Shown here: one piece after another, positions 26,129 to 37,515 of the stretch
Position numbering within the stretch: position 1 is the first letter of the stretch
Layout: every line of letters starts with the position of its first letter
From: Nocardia niigatensis NBRC 100131
Lineage (GTDB): Bacteria; Actinomycetota; Actinomycetes; Mycobacteriales; Mycobacteriaceae
Direction: 5' to 3'
Length of the DNA stretch: 64,000 bases
Assembly: GCF_000308655.1 (NCBI RefSeq)
Contig: NZ_BAGC01000043.1
Coordinates: forward strand, 310,001-374,000
The notes under the pieces: model-generated
Told to the model about the DNA's origin: nothing
Databases searched by the model: none
What the model saw: the letters and a program-made list of their open reading frames with translations, nothing else
Program-made: the position numbers and the translations under genes

Positions 26129-26623
26129 TCAGTCCGCCAGCCACTGCGCGAGGTAGTCGCGTTCCCCGGCGGTGAGACGGCGTAGTCGCTGGGTATCGAT
26201 GTCGAAGGCGGCCAACTGGGTGGAGGCGATCACCGCCGGCGGGGAGTCCGGGGCCGCGCCGGCGGCGCGCACCTCGTAGCCGACGGTGAAGTCCACCGCG
26301 CGCAGCCGGTCGATCCACATGGACACATCCAGCGGCGAATCCTCATGGCGAAGCTGGCCCTTGTACTGCACCCGCAGGTCTGCCAACACACAACCGGACC
26401 GCAGCGCGACGGTCGGTCGGTCGTCCAGGAACAGCCACGGGATGCGGGCCTCCTCCAGCAGGGTGACCATGCGGGCATGGTTGATGTGCTGGAAGGCGTC
26501 CATATCCGACCAGCGCACCTCCACCGTGGTGTGGAAACGCTTGGGCTCGGCCGGCACCGGGGACTCCCCCGATGTCGGCACAGCCGCCTTCGCATGGCCG
26601 TTCAGCGAACCGACACTCGTCAA
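26129..26623 (-). CDS. 4HBT-fold acyl-CoA thioesterase
   Basis: This hotdog-fold thioesterase of 164 residues shows VRWSDMDAFQHINHARMVTLLEEAR, the 4-hydroxybenzoyl-CoA thioesterase-type active-site Asp region, and YEVRAAGAAP further on. It probably hydrolyses an acyl-CoA. The start is TTG 26623, overlapping the gdh stop as TTGA, so translation is coupled to gdh. The first 25 residues are not conserved-looking, and a later start cannot be excluded. Confidence 0.86.
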   Translation of the reverse strand: MTSVGSLNGHAKAAVPTSGESPVPAEPKRFHTTVEVRWSDMDAFQHINHARMVTLLEEARIPWLFLDDRPTVALRSGCVLADLRVQYKGQLRHEDSPLDVSMWIDRLRAVDFTVGYEVRAAGAAPDSPPAVIASTQLAAFDIDTQRLRRLTAGERDYLAQWLAD

Positions 26624-29600
26624 CGCGGTACCTCCGATTGCGCACCCACCCCACTCACCATGCTGCGCACCTGCCGCGCCGCGACCGACAGCGTGGCGAG
26701 GTCGTGGGTTCCGGACTCGAACAGTTCCGAGAGGGCCGAGCGTGCACGGCCCAGGCGGGACTGGTTCTTGGACTCCCAGTATGCAATCTTCTCCTCGGCC
26801 GTCTCCTCCGGGTCACCGGCGGAGAGCACATCGAGGGTGAGCGAGCGCAGCGAACCGTACATGTCGTCGCGCAGCGCGAGCCGGGCCAGCGCGTGCCAGC
26901 GGTCACCGCGTTCCAGGTGGCTGACCGCCTGCAACAGCCAATCGATCTTGAGGTGATCGTTGAGCGCGTAGTACAGCGCGCCCACCTCCTCACCGCTGCG
27001 ATCGGTGATGTCGGCGATATCGAGCACATCCAGCAGCGGGAACTGGTTCAGCAGGCCGAAGACCTCGGTGGCCAGCTCCATCGGCGCGCCCTGCTCGACG
27101 ATCGCCTGGGACTGCGCGTTGAGATTGTCGATGTGGTGGCCGCGCAGCCAGCCCGGCACCTTGGGCGTGAGGGTGCGCACCCCCTGCGCGTAGCGATGGA
27201 TCTCCGCACCCACCGCGACCGGCTGCGGGCGGTTGCTCAGCAGCCAGCGCGAGGCCCGGTCCAGGGTGCGCTTGGTCTCCAGCTCCAGCACGTCCTTGAT
27301 GCTCGTGGAGATGTCCGCGGCGCGAATACGACCCCACACCGCGCGCAGATCGAAGATCTGGGTGGCGGCGGTGAAGGCGCGCACCGCGTCGGAGGCCGAG
27401 GCCCCGATCTCCTCGCCCAGGCGGAAGGCATAGGTGATACCGCCCAGATCGACCACCTCGTTCACCAGCATGGTGGTGGTGATCTCGCGGCGCAGGCGAT
27501 GCCGCTTGATGGCCGCTCCGAAGCGGGTGCGCAGCGGGGTCGGGAAATACTGCGAAATTCGCGCGGAGAAGTAGGCGGTATCGGGCAGATCGCTGGTCAG
27601 CAGGTCGGCCTTGAGCGAAAGCTTCACGTGCGCCATGAGATTCGACAGCTCCGGCGAGGTGAGGCCGGCGCCCGCCTCGATGCGCTGCTTCAGCTGGCGG
27701 TCGCTGGGCAGCGCCTCGAGCTCGCGGTCCAGGCCGCGACGCTCCTCGAGTTCCCGGATGAGGCGGTGATGCACATTGAGCATGCGCGGGGCATCGGCAC
27801 GGGACATGCCCATCAGATAGTTCTGGGAGACGTTGTCCTGCAGCACGAGTGCGGAGACCTCGTCGGTCATGGAGGCCAGCAGCGGATTGCGCTCGGCCTC
27901 GGACAGCTCGCCGGAGGACACCACGCCGTCGAGCAGGACCTTGATATTGACCTCGTGGTCGGAGCAGTCCACACCGGCGGAGTTGTCGAGCGCGTCGGTG
28001 TTCATCTTGCCGTCGTGGCGGCAGAACTCGATGCGGCCCAGCGCGGTGACACCGAGATTGCCGCCCTCGCCGATCACCTTGACCCGCAGGTCGTTCGCGT
28101 TCACCCGGACCGCGTCATTGGACTTGTCGCCCACCTCGGCATTGGTCTCGGTGCTGGCCTTGATGTAGGTGCCGATGCCGCCGTTCCACAGCAGCTGCAC
28201 CGGGGACAGCAGGATGGCCCGGATCATCTCCGGCGGCGACAGCGCGGTGACGTCGGCGGCCAGGCCGAGCACCTCGCGGACCTGATCGCTGACCGGGATG
28301 GCCTTGACCGTGCGGTCGTAGACCCCGCCGCCCGCGCTGATCAGGGACCGGTCGTAGTCGGCCCACGACGAGCGCGGCAGCGCGAACATGCGCTCACGCT
28401 CGGCGTACGACGTCGCGGCGTCGGGATTCGGGTCCAGGAAGATGTGGCGGTGGTCGAAGGCCGCGACCAGCCGGATGTGGCGCGAGAGCAGCATGCCGTT
28501 GCCGAACACGTCACCGGACATGTCGCCGACGCCGACCACCGTGAAGTCCTGCGACTGGGTGTCGATGTCCATCTCGGCGAAGTGCCGCTTCACGCTCTCC
28601 CACGCGCCCTTGGCGGTGATGCCCATGGCCTTGTGGTCGTAGCCCGCCGACCCGCCCGAGGCGAAGGCGTCGCCGAGCCAGAAACCGTATTGCATGGCCA
28701 CGTCATTGGCGATGTCGGAGAAGGTGGCGGTGCCCTTGTCGGCGGCGACCACCAGGTAGGTGTCGTCGGCGTCGCGGCGCAGCACCCGCGCGGGCGGCCG
28801 CACCGCGCCGGTGACGCGATCGACATTGTCGGTGACATCGAGCAGGCCGGAGATGAAGGTGCGGTAGCAGGCGATGCCCTCGGCCTGCAGCGCCTGGCGG
28901 TCGGCGACCGGATCCGCGGTGGCGACCGGGGGCTGCTTCACCACGAATCCACCCTTGGCGCCGACCGGCACGATCACCGCGTTCTTCACCGCCTGCGCCT
29001 TGACCAGGCCCAGGATCTCGGTGCGGAAATCCTCCAGGCGGTCCGACCACCGCAAGCCGCCGCGCGCGACCGGGCCGAAGCGCAGGTGCACGCCCTCCAC
29101 CCGCGGGGAGTAGACGAAGATCTCGAATTGCGGCCTGGGCTTGGGCAATTCGGTGATCTCCTGCGGTTCCACCTTGAACGACAGGTAATCCCGCGCCTTG
29201 CCCTCGGCGTCGGTGACGTAGTAGTTGGTGCGCAGGGTGGCCTTGATCAGGCCGAGGATCGCGCGCAGGATGCGGTCGGCGTCCAGGCTCACGACCTCGT
29301 CGATGCGGTGGCGGACCGCCGCCTCCAGCTCAGTGGCGTGGTCGGGGTTGGCCGAGTCCGGATCGAAGAGCGCGGTGAACAGGTCGACGAACATGCTCGC
29401 CGCCTCCGGATTGGCCAGCAGCACGCGGGTGATGGCGGCCTGGCTGTACGGGAATCCGGCCTGCTGCAGGTACTTGGAGTAGGCACGCAGGATGGAGACG
29501 CTGCGCCAGTGCAGGCCGGCGCCCAGCACCAGCTCATTGAGACCGTCGGCCTCGGCGCGGTCGTACCAGAGCGCCGCGAAGGCGTCGGTGAACCGCTCCC

Positions 29601-31521
29601 GTAAACCGCGCACCTGGGCATCGAGGACATCGAGCCGGCCCACGGACTCCACCAGTTCGGCGTCCATGTTCCGGTCCAGGGCGCTGCGCAGCAGTTCGGG
29701 ACGGGCCAGCAGGCCGAAGTCGTAGATCCACTGATCCGGGGCCTGATCGCGCTCGACCTGGTGCGGGCGCTCGTCGATCACCTCTACGCCGAGGCTCTGC
29801 AGCAATGGCAGCACCTGGCTCAGCGAGATACCGCCGCCACCGACGTAGAGCGTGAAACGCCAAGAACCCGGCGCGGAGGCCGGCCGGCGGTACAGGTGCT
29901 GATCGATCCCCCCGTCGGCCAGCCGCTGCAGCCGCAGGATGTCGGCCACGGCGCGGGTGGGCTCGAAATCCTCCTTGTAGCTCTCCGGGAGCGACTCGGC
30001 GTAGCGCTGCGCCACGGCCGGGTCGAGCACACTGGAGTCGGCCACCTCGTCGCGCAGGTGGTCGTCCCAGGTGCGGCTGGCCTCGGCGAGCAGGTGCTGG
30101 ATGCGCAGCCGGTTGGGCTCGCCGGTGTCGGCCACGATGCCCTCGTCGGGCAGGCGGACCGTGAAATACACACTGGCGAGGTCACTTTCGGATACCCGCG
30201 CGGAGTAGTCGATGGACACACCACCGAGCTCGCGCATGAGGATATCCTGCATCTCCAGGCGGACGCGGGTGGTGTAGCGGTCACGCGGCAGGTACACCAT
30301 GCAGGCCACGAAGCGGCCGTAGCTGTCCCGGCGCATGAACAGCCGAACTTGGCGGCGCATACCGACATTCAGCACCGCGCTGGCGGTGCGGCGCAGCGCG
30401 TCGCCGTCCGAGGAGAACAGCTCGGTGCGCGGAAAGGACTGGATGACCTCGAGCATCTCCTGGCCGGAGAAGGAGTCCAGGTCGAAGCCGCTGGCCTCGA
30501 TGATGGAGCGCACCCGGCGCTCGATGACCGGGATGTCGAGCACGTTCTCGTGCAGGGCGGTGACCGTGAAGACGCCGATGAACAAGTGCTCGCCTACGAC
30601 AGCACCGGATTCGTCCATCTCGGCCACGCCGACGAAGTACGGGTAGACCGCACGGTGCACCGTGGCCGGGACCAGGCCCTGGGTCAGCATGAGCAGCGAC
30701 TCGTCGCCGCTGTTGTCGGGGACCCGGAAGTCGGTGCCCACGTTGGGGCGCAGCACGCCGAGGCTGGTCTCCGGCACGATGACGGACTTGGCCTGACCGT
30801 CCACGGTGCTGCGCTCGTAGCGGGCGTACCCGAGCACGGTGAAGTGACCGTCGGCCAGCCAGCGCAGCAGGTTGGCGCAATCGGTGAGATCCGTTGCGGG
30901 GAAAGCGGATCTACCCGCGGAGGCCGCGATATCGAGCTCGCCGGCGACGCGCTCCTGGGCCTCGCGCATGGCCTCGGTGTCCTCGATGACCCGGCGCACA
31001 TCGGTGAGCACGTCGGGCAGCGCGGTCTCGATATTCTCGAGCTGGGCGCGGCTGGTGGCCGGGTGCAGTTGCACGTGCATCCAGGACTCGCGCAGGCTGA
31101 TGGCGCCGTTGCTGTCGACTTCGTGGGGCGCCGCCTTCTCCAGGTGGCCCGTGGCGTCCCGGGTCACCTCGAAGATGGGGTGCACGACCTCGCTGACGCT
31201 GACGCCGATCCGGCTCAGCGAGGAGGTCACGGATTCAACCAACAGCGGCATGTCATCGGTCACCAACTGGATGGCGACGCCGAGGCCGGCTTCGTCATCC
31301 GCATGGTACACACGGACATTCGCGGTGCCAGGGGTGCGCTGGATGCCCAGATCCAGATGGCAGCGGAAGATGTGGGTGGATGTAGCGGGAATCGCACAGT
31401 CAGCATCGCCGGCGTCGACGTGGCGGAAATACGCCTCCTCGAGGGATACCAGATTGCCCCGCAATGACGCGGGCAAACTCGCAGCCCAGGCCTTGCTGGA
31501 CAATTCGGACGAGACCGTCAT
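26620..31521 (-). CDS. gdh: NAD-dependent glutamate dehydrogenase, large type
   Basis: This very large NAD-GDH of 1,633 residues oxidises glutamate to 2-oxoglutarate and ammonium. The long N-terminal ACT-like regulatory region covers about the first 700 residues. The catalytic core includes RFGPVARGGLRWSDR, VIVPVGAKGGFV, TKGAWESVKRHF and VVGVGDMSGDVFGNGML (NAD-binding Rossmann loop). A long C-terminal helical region follows. The size matches the mycobacterial enzyme (Rv2476c), which is controlled by the FHA protein GarA. ATG 31521 is preferred because GAGGAG lies upstream; an ATG at 31584 would add 21 residues. It is the first gene of a likely three-gene operon. Confidence 0.96.
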   Translation of the reverse strand: MTVSSELSSKAWAASLPASLRGNLVSLEEAYFRHVDAGDADCAIPATSTHIFRCHLDLGIQRTPGTANVRVYHADDEAGLGVAIQLVTDDMPLLVESVTSSLSRIGVSVSEVVHPIFEVTRDATGHLEKAAPHEVDSNGAISLRESWMHVQLHPATSRAQLENIETALPDVLTDVRRVIEDTEAMREAQERVAGELDIAASAGRSAFPATDLTDCANLLRWLADGHFTVLGYARYERSTVDGQAKSVIVPETSLGVLRPNVGTDFRVPDNSGDESLLMLTQGLVPATVHRAVYPYFVGVAEMDESGAVVGEHLFIGVFTVTALHENVLDIPVIERRVRSIIEASGFDLDSFSGQEMLEVIQSFPRTELFSSDGDALRRTASAVLNVGMRRQVRLFMRRDSYGRFVACMVYLPRDRYTTRVRLEMQDILMRELGGVSIDYSARVSESDLASVYFTVRLPDEGIVADTGEPNRLRIQHLLAEASRTWDDHLRDEVADSSVLDPAVAQRYAESLPESYKEDFEPTRAVADILRLQRLADGGIDQHLYRRPASAPGSWRFTLYVGGGGISLSQVLPLLQSLGVEVIDERPHQVERDQAPDQWIYDFGLLARPELLRSALDRNMDAELVESVGRLDVLDAQVRGLRERFTDAFAALWYDRAEADGLNELVLGAGLHWRSVSILRAYSKYLQQAGFPYSQAAITRVLLANPEAASMFVDLFTALFDPDSANPDHATELEAAVRHRIDEVVSLDADRILRAILGLIKATLRTNYYVTDAEGKARDYLSFKVEPQEITELPKPRPQFEIFVYSPRVEGVHLRFGPVARGGLRWSDRLEDFRTEILGLVKAQAVKNAVIVPVGAKGGFVVKQPPVATADPVADRQALQAEGIACYRTFISGLLDVTDNVDRVTGAVRPPARVLRRDADDTYLVVAADKGTATFSDIANDVAMQYGFWLGDAFASGGSAGYDHKAMGITAKGAWESVKRHFAEMDIDTQSQDFTVVGVGDMSGDVFGNGMLLSRHIRLVAAFDHRHIFLDPNPDAATSYAERERMFALPRSSWADYDRSLISAGGGVYDRTVKAIPVSDQVREVLGLAADVTALSPPEMIRAILLSPVQLLWNGGIGTYIKASTETNAEVGDKSNDAVRVNANDLRVKVIGEGGNLGVTALGRIEFCRHDGKMNTDALDNSAGVDCSDHEVNIKVLLDGVVSSGELSEAERNPLLASMTDEVSALVLQDNVSQNYLMGMSRADAPRMLNVHHRLIRELEERRGLDRELEALPSDRQLKQRIEAGAGLTSPELSNLMAHVKLSLKADLLTSDLPDTAYFSARISQYFPTPLRTRFGAAIKRHRLRREITTTMLVNEVVDLGGITYAFRLGEEIGASASDAVRAFTAATQIFDLRAVWGRIRAADISTSIKDVLELETKRTLDRASRWLLSNRPQPVAVGAEIHRYAQGVRTLTPKVPGWLRGHHIDNLNAQSQAIVEQGAPMELATEVFGLLNQFPLLDVLDIADITDRSGEEVGALYYALNDHLKIDWLLQAVSHLERGDRWHALARLALRDDMYGSLRSLTLDVLSAGDPEETAEEKIAYWESKNQSRLGRARSALSELFESGTHDLATLSVAARQVRSMVSGVGAQSEVPR

Positions 31522-31975
31522 TTCGCCAACTCCTCGGATTCGGTTCCGTAACAAAGTGACGCCGATGCGAGAGTAGCTGGACACAGGAACTGCTGGGCTG
31601 AATTCCTGTCAATGCCGCACCGCGTCTCATAATACGGACAAACCGGACGGTTCGGTGTTCGCTGAGTTCATCCGAAATCGCCAGGTCGTCTATGACAAAC
31701 CTTGCACCAAAACAGTTTTCACGCACAAGTGCGAATGCGAAACCGCTGAGTTCGCTGTTCGATAACCGTTCATCTGACCGGTCACAGCCCGCCACCCAGC
31801 GGGCCGTGAACCGTCCGGCAAACGTCTCCGGCCCGCCGAAAAGGTGGTCGAACGACCGTCGGCAGGCCGTACGGAATCCAGCCCTCGGGGTAGCCAGGCG
31901 ATGACGGACGCGGTCTGACTACCCCACCCGGGTCAGCGGGTGGAGGCGAGCGGCGAATTCGGTTGGGGCCGCGAA
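31522..31975. other. Intergenic region: gdh promoter side and ettA 3' side
   Basis: No gene is seen. The stretch near 31600-31760 is AT-rich. On the minus strand TATTAT (31634-31629) could be a -10 box for gdh, and the inverted repeat AACCGGACGGTT (31641-31652, with a 2-base centre) lies just upstream of it. Confidence 0.45.
31924..31943 (-). terminator. Hairpin after ettA
   Basis: A perfect 7-bp stem CCACCCG / CGGGTGG with a 6-base loop lies 33 bases downstream of the ettA stop. Confidence 0.5.
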
Positions 31976-33652
<1,677 letters not shown>

Positions 33653-33662
33653 ATCGGCAAGC

Positions 33663-34112
33663 CTAACTGTGTGTAGTAGCGGGTTCTCCGGCAGTGTCCG
33701 CATCCACGGACGGCCGTTCCACGGGTTCGGTCCGGTCGGTTCGACCGAAGGATTTGCGCACCACCGGGGCGGTGCAACGACCCAGGTCGGGACCCACGGC
33801 CAGGGCCCGCATCTCGAGGTCGGTGCGCTCCGCGCCATCTCGGGTGGTGTACTCGTTCGAGCGCAGCTGCCCGTACGCGATGATCGGATCACCTCGCTGC
33901 AGTGACGCCTCGACTCCTTCGATGATCCCCCGTCGCCAACAGTTTACGGTGAGGTACAGCGTGCCACCGTCCACCCAGTCCCCCGCGCCCTGATCGTAGC
34001 GGCGGGCGGTACTGGCCAGCCGGAAACTCAGCAGCTGCTCGCCGTTCTGCAGTGCGCGCCGCACCGGATGCGTGACGATCCGGCCGATCACCGCGGTGTT
34101 CGCCTCGTACAT
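33663..34112 (-). CDS. Single-stranded DNA-binding protein (second SSB)
   Basis: This OB-fold SSB of 149 residues begins MYEANTAVIGRIVTHPVRR and contains LLSFRLASTARRYD, the TLYLTVNCWRRG strand with the conserved Trp, and YGQLRSNEYTTRDG. The C-terminal tail is short and lacks the acidic DDDIPF-type end of housekeeping SSB, so this is the paralogue found upstream of ettA in mycobacteria (Rv2478c-like). A role in special DNA transactions such as stress or competence is possible but not shown here. Confidence 0.88.
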   Translation of the reverse strand: MYEANTAVIGRIVTHPVRRALQNGEQLLSFRLASTARRYDQGAGDWVDGGTLYLTVNCWRRGIIEGVEASLQRGDPIIAYGQLRSNEYTTRDGAERTDLEMRALAVGPDLGRCTAPVVRKSFGRTDRTEPVERPSVDADTAGEPATTHS

Positions 34113-34242
34113 TCCGCTCCCCCTTGTCGATTCGAGCCTCTGCCTGCCGTCGACCTCAAGGTTCCCGTGCGGGCGAGGCGTGCGACAGCACCGAATCGGC
34201 GAGTGTGGACAACTCGCGGGGTGTGGACAACTTCGCGGGACG

Positions 34243-35202
34243 CTACAGCGTCGCCAGGTCGGTATTGGCCCCGCACAACACGATTACCGGACGCTCCCCC
34301 GGCGCCGGCACATACGCGCCGCTCTGGATCGCCGCCACCGCCGTCGCGCCCGCGGGCTCCACCACGATGCGGAACTCGCGCCACAGATATTCCCGCGCCA
34401 TCACGATGGCGTCGTCGCCGACCAGGATGGAACGCACCGCGTAGCGCTGCGCCACCTCCATCGCGATATCGCCGATCCGGTTCGCGCCCAAGGAATCCGA
34501 GGCCACGCTGGAGACCTCGACATCCACCGGATGCCCGGCCGCGAGCGCCGAATGCAGGGTCGCCGCGCCCTGCGGCTCGACCCCGATCACCCGCCCGCGC
34601 AGGCCCAGCGCCGCCGCGACGCCGGCGACCAGACCGCCGCCGCCGACCGCGACCAGCACCGGCGGCCGGCCCCGCACCTGCTCCTCGATCTCGAGTCCGA
34701 CCACACCCGCGCCCGCCACGATCTCGGGCAGGTCGTAGGCGTGCAGCTGCATGGCGCCGCGCTCGGCCGCGAGCTGCCGGGCGTAGCGGTGCGCCTCGGC
34801 GTAAGTCGTTCCGTGCCACAGCACTTCGGCCCCGTGCGACCACATGGCCGCCACCTTGGTGTGCGAGGCCGACTCGGGAACCACCACGGTGCACGACATT
34901 CCGCGCAACGCGCTGGCCAGCGCCGCCGCGATCCCGGCATTGCCGGCCGAGGCCAGCACCACCTGGGTCTTGTCGCCGCGCGCCTGCAGCAGCGCGTTGA
35001 GGCAGCCGCGCACCTTGAAGGTGCCGCCGTGCTGGAGATGCTCCATCTTGAGGGTCACCGGGACCGGGCCGCGCGGACCCAGGATGTCGGTGTGGAAGAC
35101 GGGGGTCTTGCGAGTGTGACCGCGCAGCAGTCGGCGGGCCTGCCGGACATCGGATCGGTAGAGCCGATTGACTTTCCGGGTCGCCATGGCGACGTCGTTC
35201 AC
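34243..35202 (-). CDS. Threonine/serine dehydratase-like PLP enzyme
   Basis: This fold-type II PLP enzyme of 319 residues resembles threonine dehydratase or serine/threonine racemase. The PLP lysine is K63 in GGTFKVRG, SAGNAGIAAALA binds substrate, and VAVGGGGLVAGVA is the phosphate-binding loop. There is no C-terminal ACT regulatory domain, so it would be the catabolic or racemase type. The start is GTG 35202, overlapping the stop of the CopD-CtaG gene (GTGA); an in-frame ATG at 35187 is an alternative. Residue choice differs slightly from the classic SFKxRG (GTFKVRG), so the substrate may differ. Confidence 0.85.
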   Translation of the reverse strand: MNDVAMATRKVNRLYRSDVRQARRLLRGHTRKTPVFHTDILGPRGPVPVTLKMEHLQHGGTFKVRGCLNALLQARGDKTQVVLASAGNAGIAAALASALRGMSCTVVVPESASHTKVAAMWSHGAEVLWHGTTYAEAHRYARQLAAERGAMQLHAYDLPEIVAGAGVVGLEIEEQVRGRPPVLVAVGGGGLVAGVAAALGLRGRVIGVEPQGAATLHSALAAGHPVDVEVSSVASDSLGANRIGDIAMEVAQRYAVRSILVGDDAIVMAREYLWREFRIVVEPAGATAVAAIQSGAYVPAPGERPVIVLCGANTDLATL

Positions 35203-37238
35203 TTGCGCACCTCTCCGTCACGCCGGGCGAGCTCGGCGAACATGGCGTTGTACGCGGTCAGATCCGCGTCGTCGTCACGCTCGGCCTTGCGATCGAGCCT
35301 GGTCGCCAGACGTTTGTCGCTGCGCGACCACTGAATGAGCAGCGCGAGCATCACCACCACCAGCGGTACTTCACCACTGGCCCAGGCGAGGCTACCGCCG
35401 GTGTGCTGATCGGCGAGCAGATCGTGGTTCCAGGACAGGCCCAGACCGCGGTAGAACCAGCCACCCAGCACGGTGTCCATGCTCATCAGCGCGATACCGA
35501 AGAAGGCGTGGAAGGGCAGCGAACCGAACACCATGCCCAGCTTGGTGAGCGGCTCCACCGGACGCGGCTTCGGATCGATGCCGATCACCACCCAGTAGAA
35601 GAGGTAGCCGCTGAGCAGGAAGTGCGCGTTCATCACCAGGTGCGCGCCGTGAGTGCCGACGAACTTGTCGAAGATGCCGCCCAGGTACAGCGCGTAGAAC
35701 CCGGCCACGAAGAACACCGAGGCCACCACGGGCTGGGTCATGAAGCGCGACACCGGATTGTGCACGGCCGCCAGGATCCATTCGCGCGGCCCCGGCGGCT
35801 GATCCCGACCGACCGGTTGGATCGCCCGCAGCGCCAGCAGCACCGGGCCACCCAGCGCGAACAGGATCGGGGCCAGCATGGACAGCATCATGTGCTGGGC
35901 CATGTGCACGCTGAACATGGCCGGTGCGTAGCGGCCGACGCCCGAGCTGGTGGCGATCAGCAGGGTCGCGCAGCCCGCGAACCAGGCGATGGTCCGGCCC
36001 ACCGGCCAGGAGTCGCCGCGCTTGCGCAGCCGCAGCACACCGAGCACGTAGACCACGGCCAGCACGAGCGCGAGGGTCCCGAAGACGAGGTCGAAGCGCC
36101 AGTCGAAGAGCAGCCGCTCGATATTCGGCGGACCGGCCAGGTTGTAGCCGATCTCGACCTCGGTCGGTGTGGGCACGGTCCGCAGATCCGGCGGCGGAGT
36201 GCGGCCCAGGCCCACGGCCAGGCCGACGGTGGCCGCGAAGATCAGCGCCTCGACGCCCGCGAAGCGGATGAGCGCGCCGCGATCCTGCGGGTCCTTCTCC
36301 AGATCCGGGATCGCGCGCTGCCGCTGCAGGAACCCCACGACGCCGAGCAGGATCAGTGCGCAGGCCTTGGCCAGCACGAGCTTGCCGTAGGTAGTACCGA
36401 ACAGATCCGAGAACGGCACCCGGACATAGGCGTTGATCACACCGCTGACCGCGATGACCACGAACGAGACGGTCGCCACTTTCGAGAACCGGCGGACGGC
36501 CAGCGCGGTGTATTTGCCGTCCCGCAGGGCGTACGCCAGCACCGCGAACAGACCGCCCACCCAGAAGCAGGCCGAAAGCAGGTGCAGGATCAGGCTGTTG
36601 GTGGCCAGGTCGTGGGCGCCGCCCGAGGAGGAGTGCCCGGTCAGGGCTACCGGCAGCAACGACAGCACCGACAGCCACAGCAGCACCGGCGTCCAGCCCC
36701 AGCGCAGCGCCACCCGGCAGCCGATGGCCAGTACCAGCACCATGAACACGGTGAATCGCCACGACCCGGCGACCTCGACCTGGTTCGCGGCCCGCCACAC
36801 CTGCTCCGGCCGCAGCGAATCCTGTAGCGGTTGCCCGGTGGTGTCCGACAGGGTCAGCGGCACCAGCAACGCCGCCGCGACCGCCCACGTCAGCGCCGCG
36901 TTTCCGGCCCGACGCAGGGCGCGATACCCGCCGACGTCGAGCAGTCCGCTGCTCTGCGGCGGCACCAAGAACGCCGCGAACAGCAGCGATCCGACGGTGA
37001 GCGCCGCGGAGAAATCCGCCACCGCCCGCACCGCGGGCAAACCGTAGGTGGTCAGCGGCCCCGGATCGGGAATGCCCAGCAATGTCAGCGCCTGCGCCGC
37101 CGACAACGCCACGACCAGCGCCGCGACCAGCGCGGTCGCCGCTCCACCCAGTGCCGTGATCGCCGCGAACGTTACCCCCGAACCCGACCGATTCGCCGAA
37201 ACATCCGATTCTGCGGGCGGGTCCTGCACTGACGACAT
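35199..37238 (-). CDS. CopD-CtaG fusion membrane protein
   Basis: This integral membrane protein has 679 residues. The N-terminal half resembles CopD/YcnJ-type copper import domains (about residues 20-330, with GHSSSGGAHDLATNSLILH and FWVGGLFAVLAYAL). The C-terminal half resembles caa3-type CtaG, a cytochrome oxidase copper-insertion factor (about residues 390-620, with FSVHMAQHMMLSMLAP and NAHFLLSGYLFYWVVIGIDP). His residues in both halves are candidate copper ligands. Similar fusions occur in mycobacteria. The ATG at 37238 starts the protein; the longer frame to 37385 is not conserved-looking. It is followed by the dehydratase with a four-base overlap. Confidence 0.9.
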   Translation of the reverse strand: MSSVQDPPAESDVSANRSGSGVTFAAITALGGAATALVAALVVALSAAQALTLLGIPDPGPLTTYGLPAVRAVADFSAALTVGSLLFAAFLVPPQSSGLLDVGGYRALRRAGNAALTWAVAAALLVPLTLSDTTGQPLQDSLRPEQVWRAANQVEVAGSWRFTVFMVLVLAIGCRVALRWGWTPVLLWLSVLSLLPVALTGHSSSGGAHDLATNSLILHLLSACFWVGGLFAVLAYALRDGKYTALAVRRFSKVATVSFVVIAVSGVINAYVRVPFSDLFGTTYGKLVLAKACALILLGVVGFLQRQRAIPDLEKDPQDRGALIRFAGVEALIFAATVGLAVGLGRTPPPDLRTVPTPTEVEIGYNLAGPPNIERLLFDWRFDLVFGTLALVLAVVYVLGVLRLRKRGDSWPVGRTIAWFAGCATLLIATSSGVGRYAPAMFSVHMAQHMMLSMLAPILFALGGPVLLALRAIQPVGRDQPPGPREWILAAVHNPVSRFMTQPVVASVFFVAGFYALYLGGIFDKFVGTHGAHLVMNAHFLLSGYLFYWVVIGIDPKPRPVEPLTKLGMVFGSLPFHAFFGIALMSMDTVLGGWFYRGLGLSWNHDLLADQHTGGSLAWASGEVPLVVVMLALLIQWSRSDKRLATRLDRKAERDDDADLTAYNAMFAELARRDGEVRK

Positions 37239-37341
37239 GGGCCCAGCGTAGTTCGGAGCGCCCGTCCGGACTCCCCTGGGGTTTCCGGTCCCGCGGTCCG
37301 CACGGCCGCCACGACGCGCCGAACGGTTGCTACGCGACCCA

Positions 37342-37370
37342 GCTTTGCCGATCTGGACGCTCGCTATACT
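37342..37370 (+). promoter_or_regulatory. Probable tRNA-Arg promoter
   Basis: TATACT (37365-37370) is a strong -10 box, and GCTTTG at 37342-37347 is a weak -35 at 17-base spacing. Transcription would start about 65 bases before the tRNA. Confidence 0.4.
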
Positions 37371-37441
37371 TATCGCGCTGGACACCGAGATCGATTTGGG
37401 TCAAGGTGTTTGGTGCCCGCATCACCGCCGATGCCCGCACT

Positions 37442-37515
37442 GCCTCCGTAGCTCAGTTGGATAGAGCAAGGGCCTTCTAATCCCTAGGTCGCAGGTTCGA
37501 TTCCTGCCGGGGGCA
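37442..37515 (+). tRNA. tRNA-Arg (anticodon TCT)
   Basis: It is 74 bases long. The acceptor stem GCCTCCG pairs with CGGGGGC (one T-G wobble). The T arm is GCAGG TTCGATT CCTGC (37491-37507). The anticodon loop CTTCTAA (37474-37480) carries TCT at 37476-37478. The anticodon stem AGGGC / TCCCT has a C-T mismatch at the loop-closing pair (position 31-39), while the other four pairs match. No CCA is encoded. Confidence 0.93.

Noticed and set aside
26572..29604. Long open frame of about 1,000 codons on the plus strand, antisense to gdh
   Set aside because: It is the mirror of the highly GC-biased gdh coding sequence, rich in His, Asp and Gly, and has no family features; the minus-strand GDH motifs are unmistakable.
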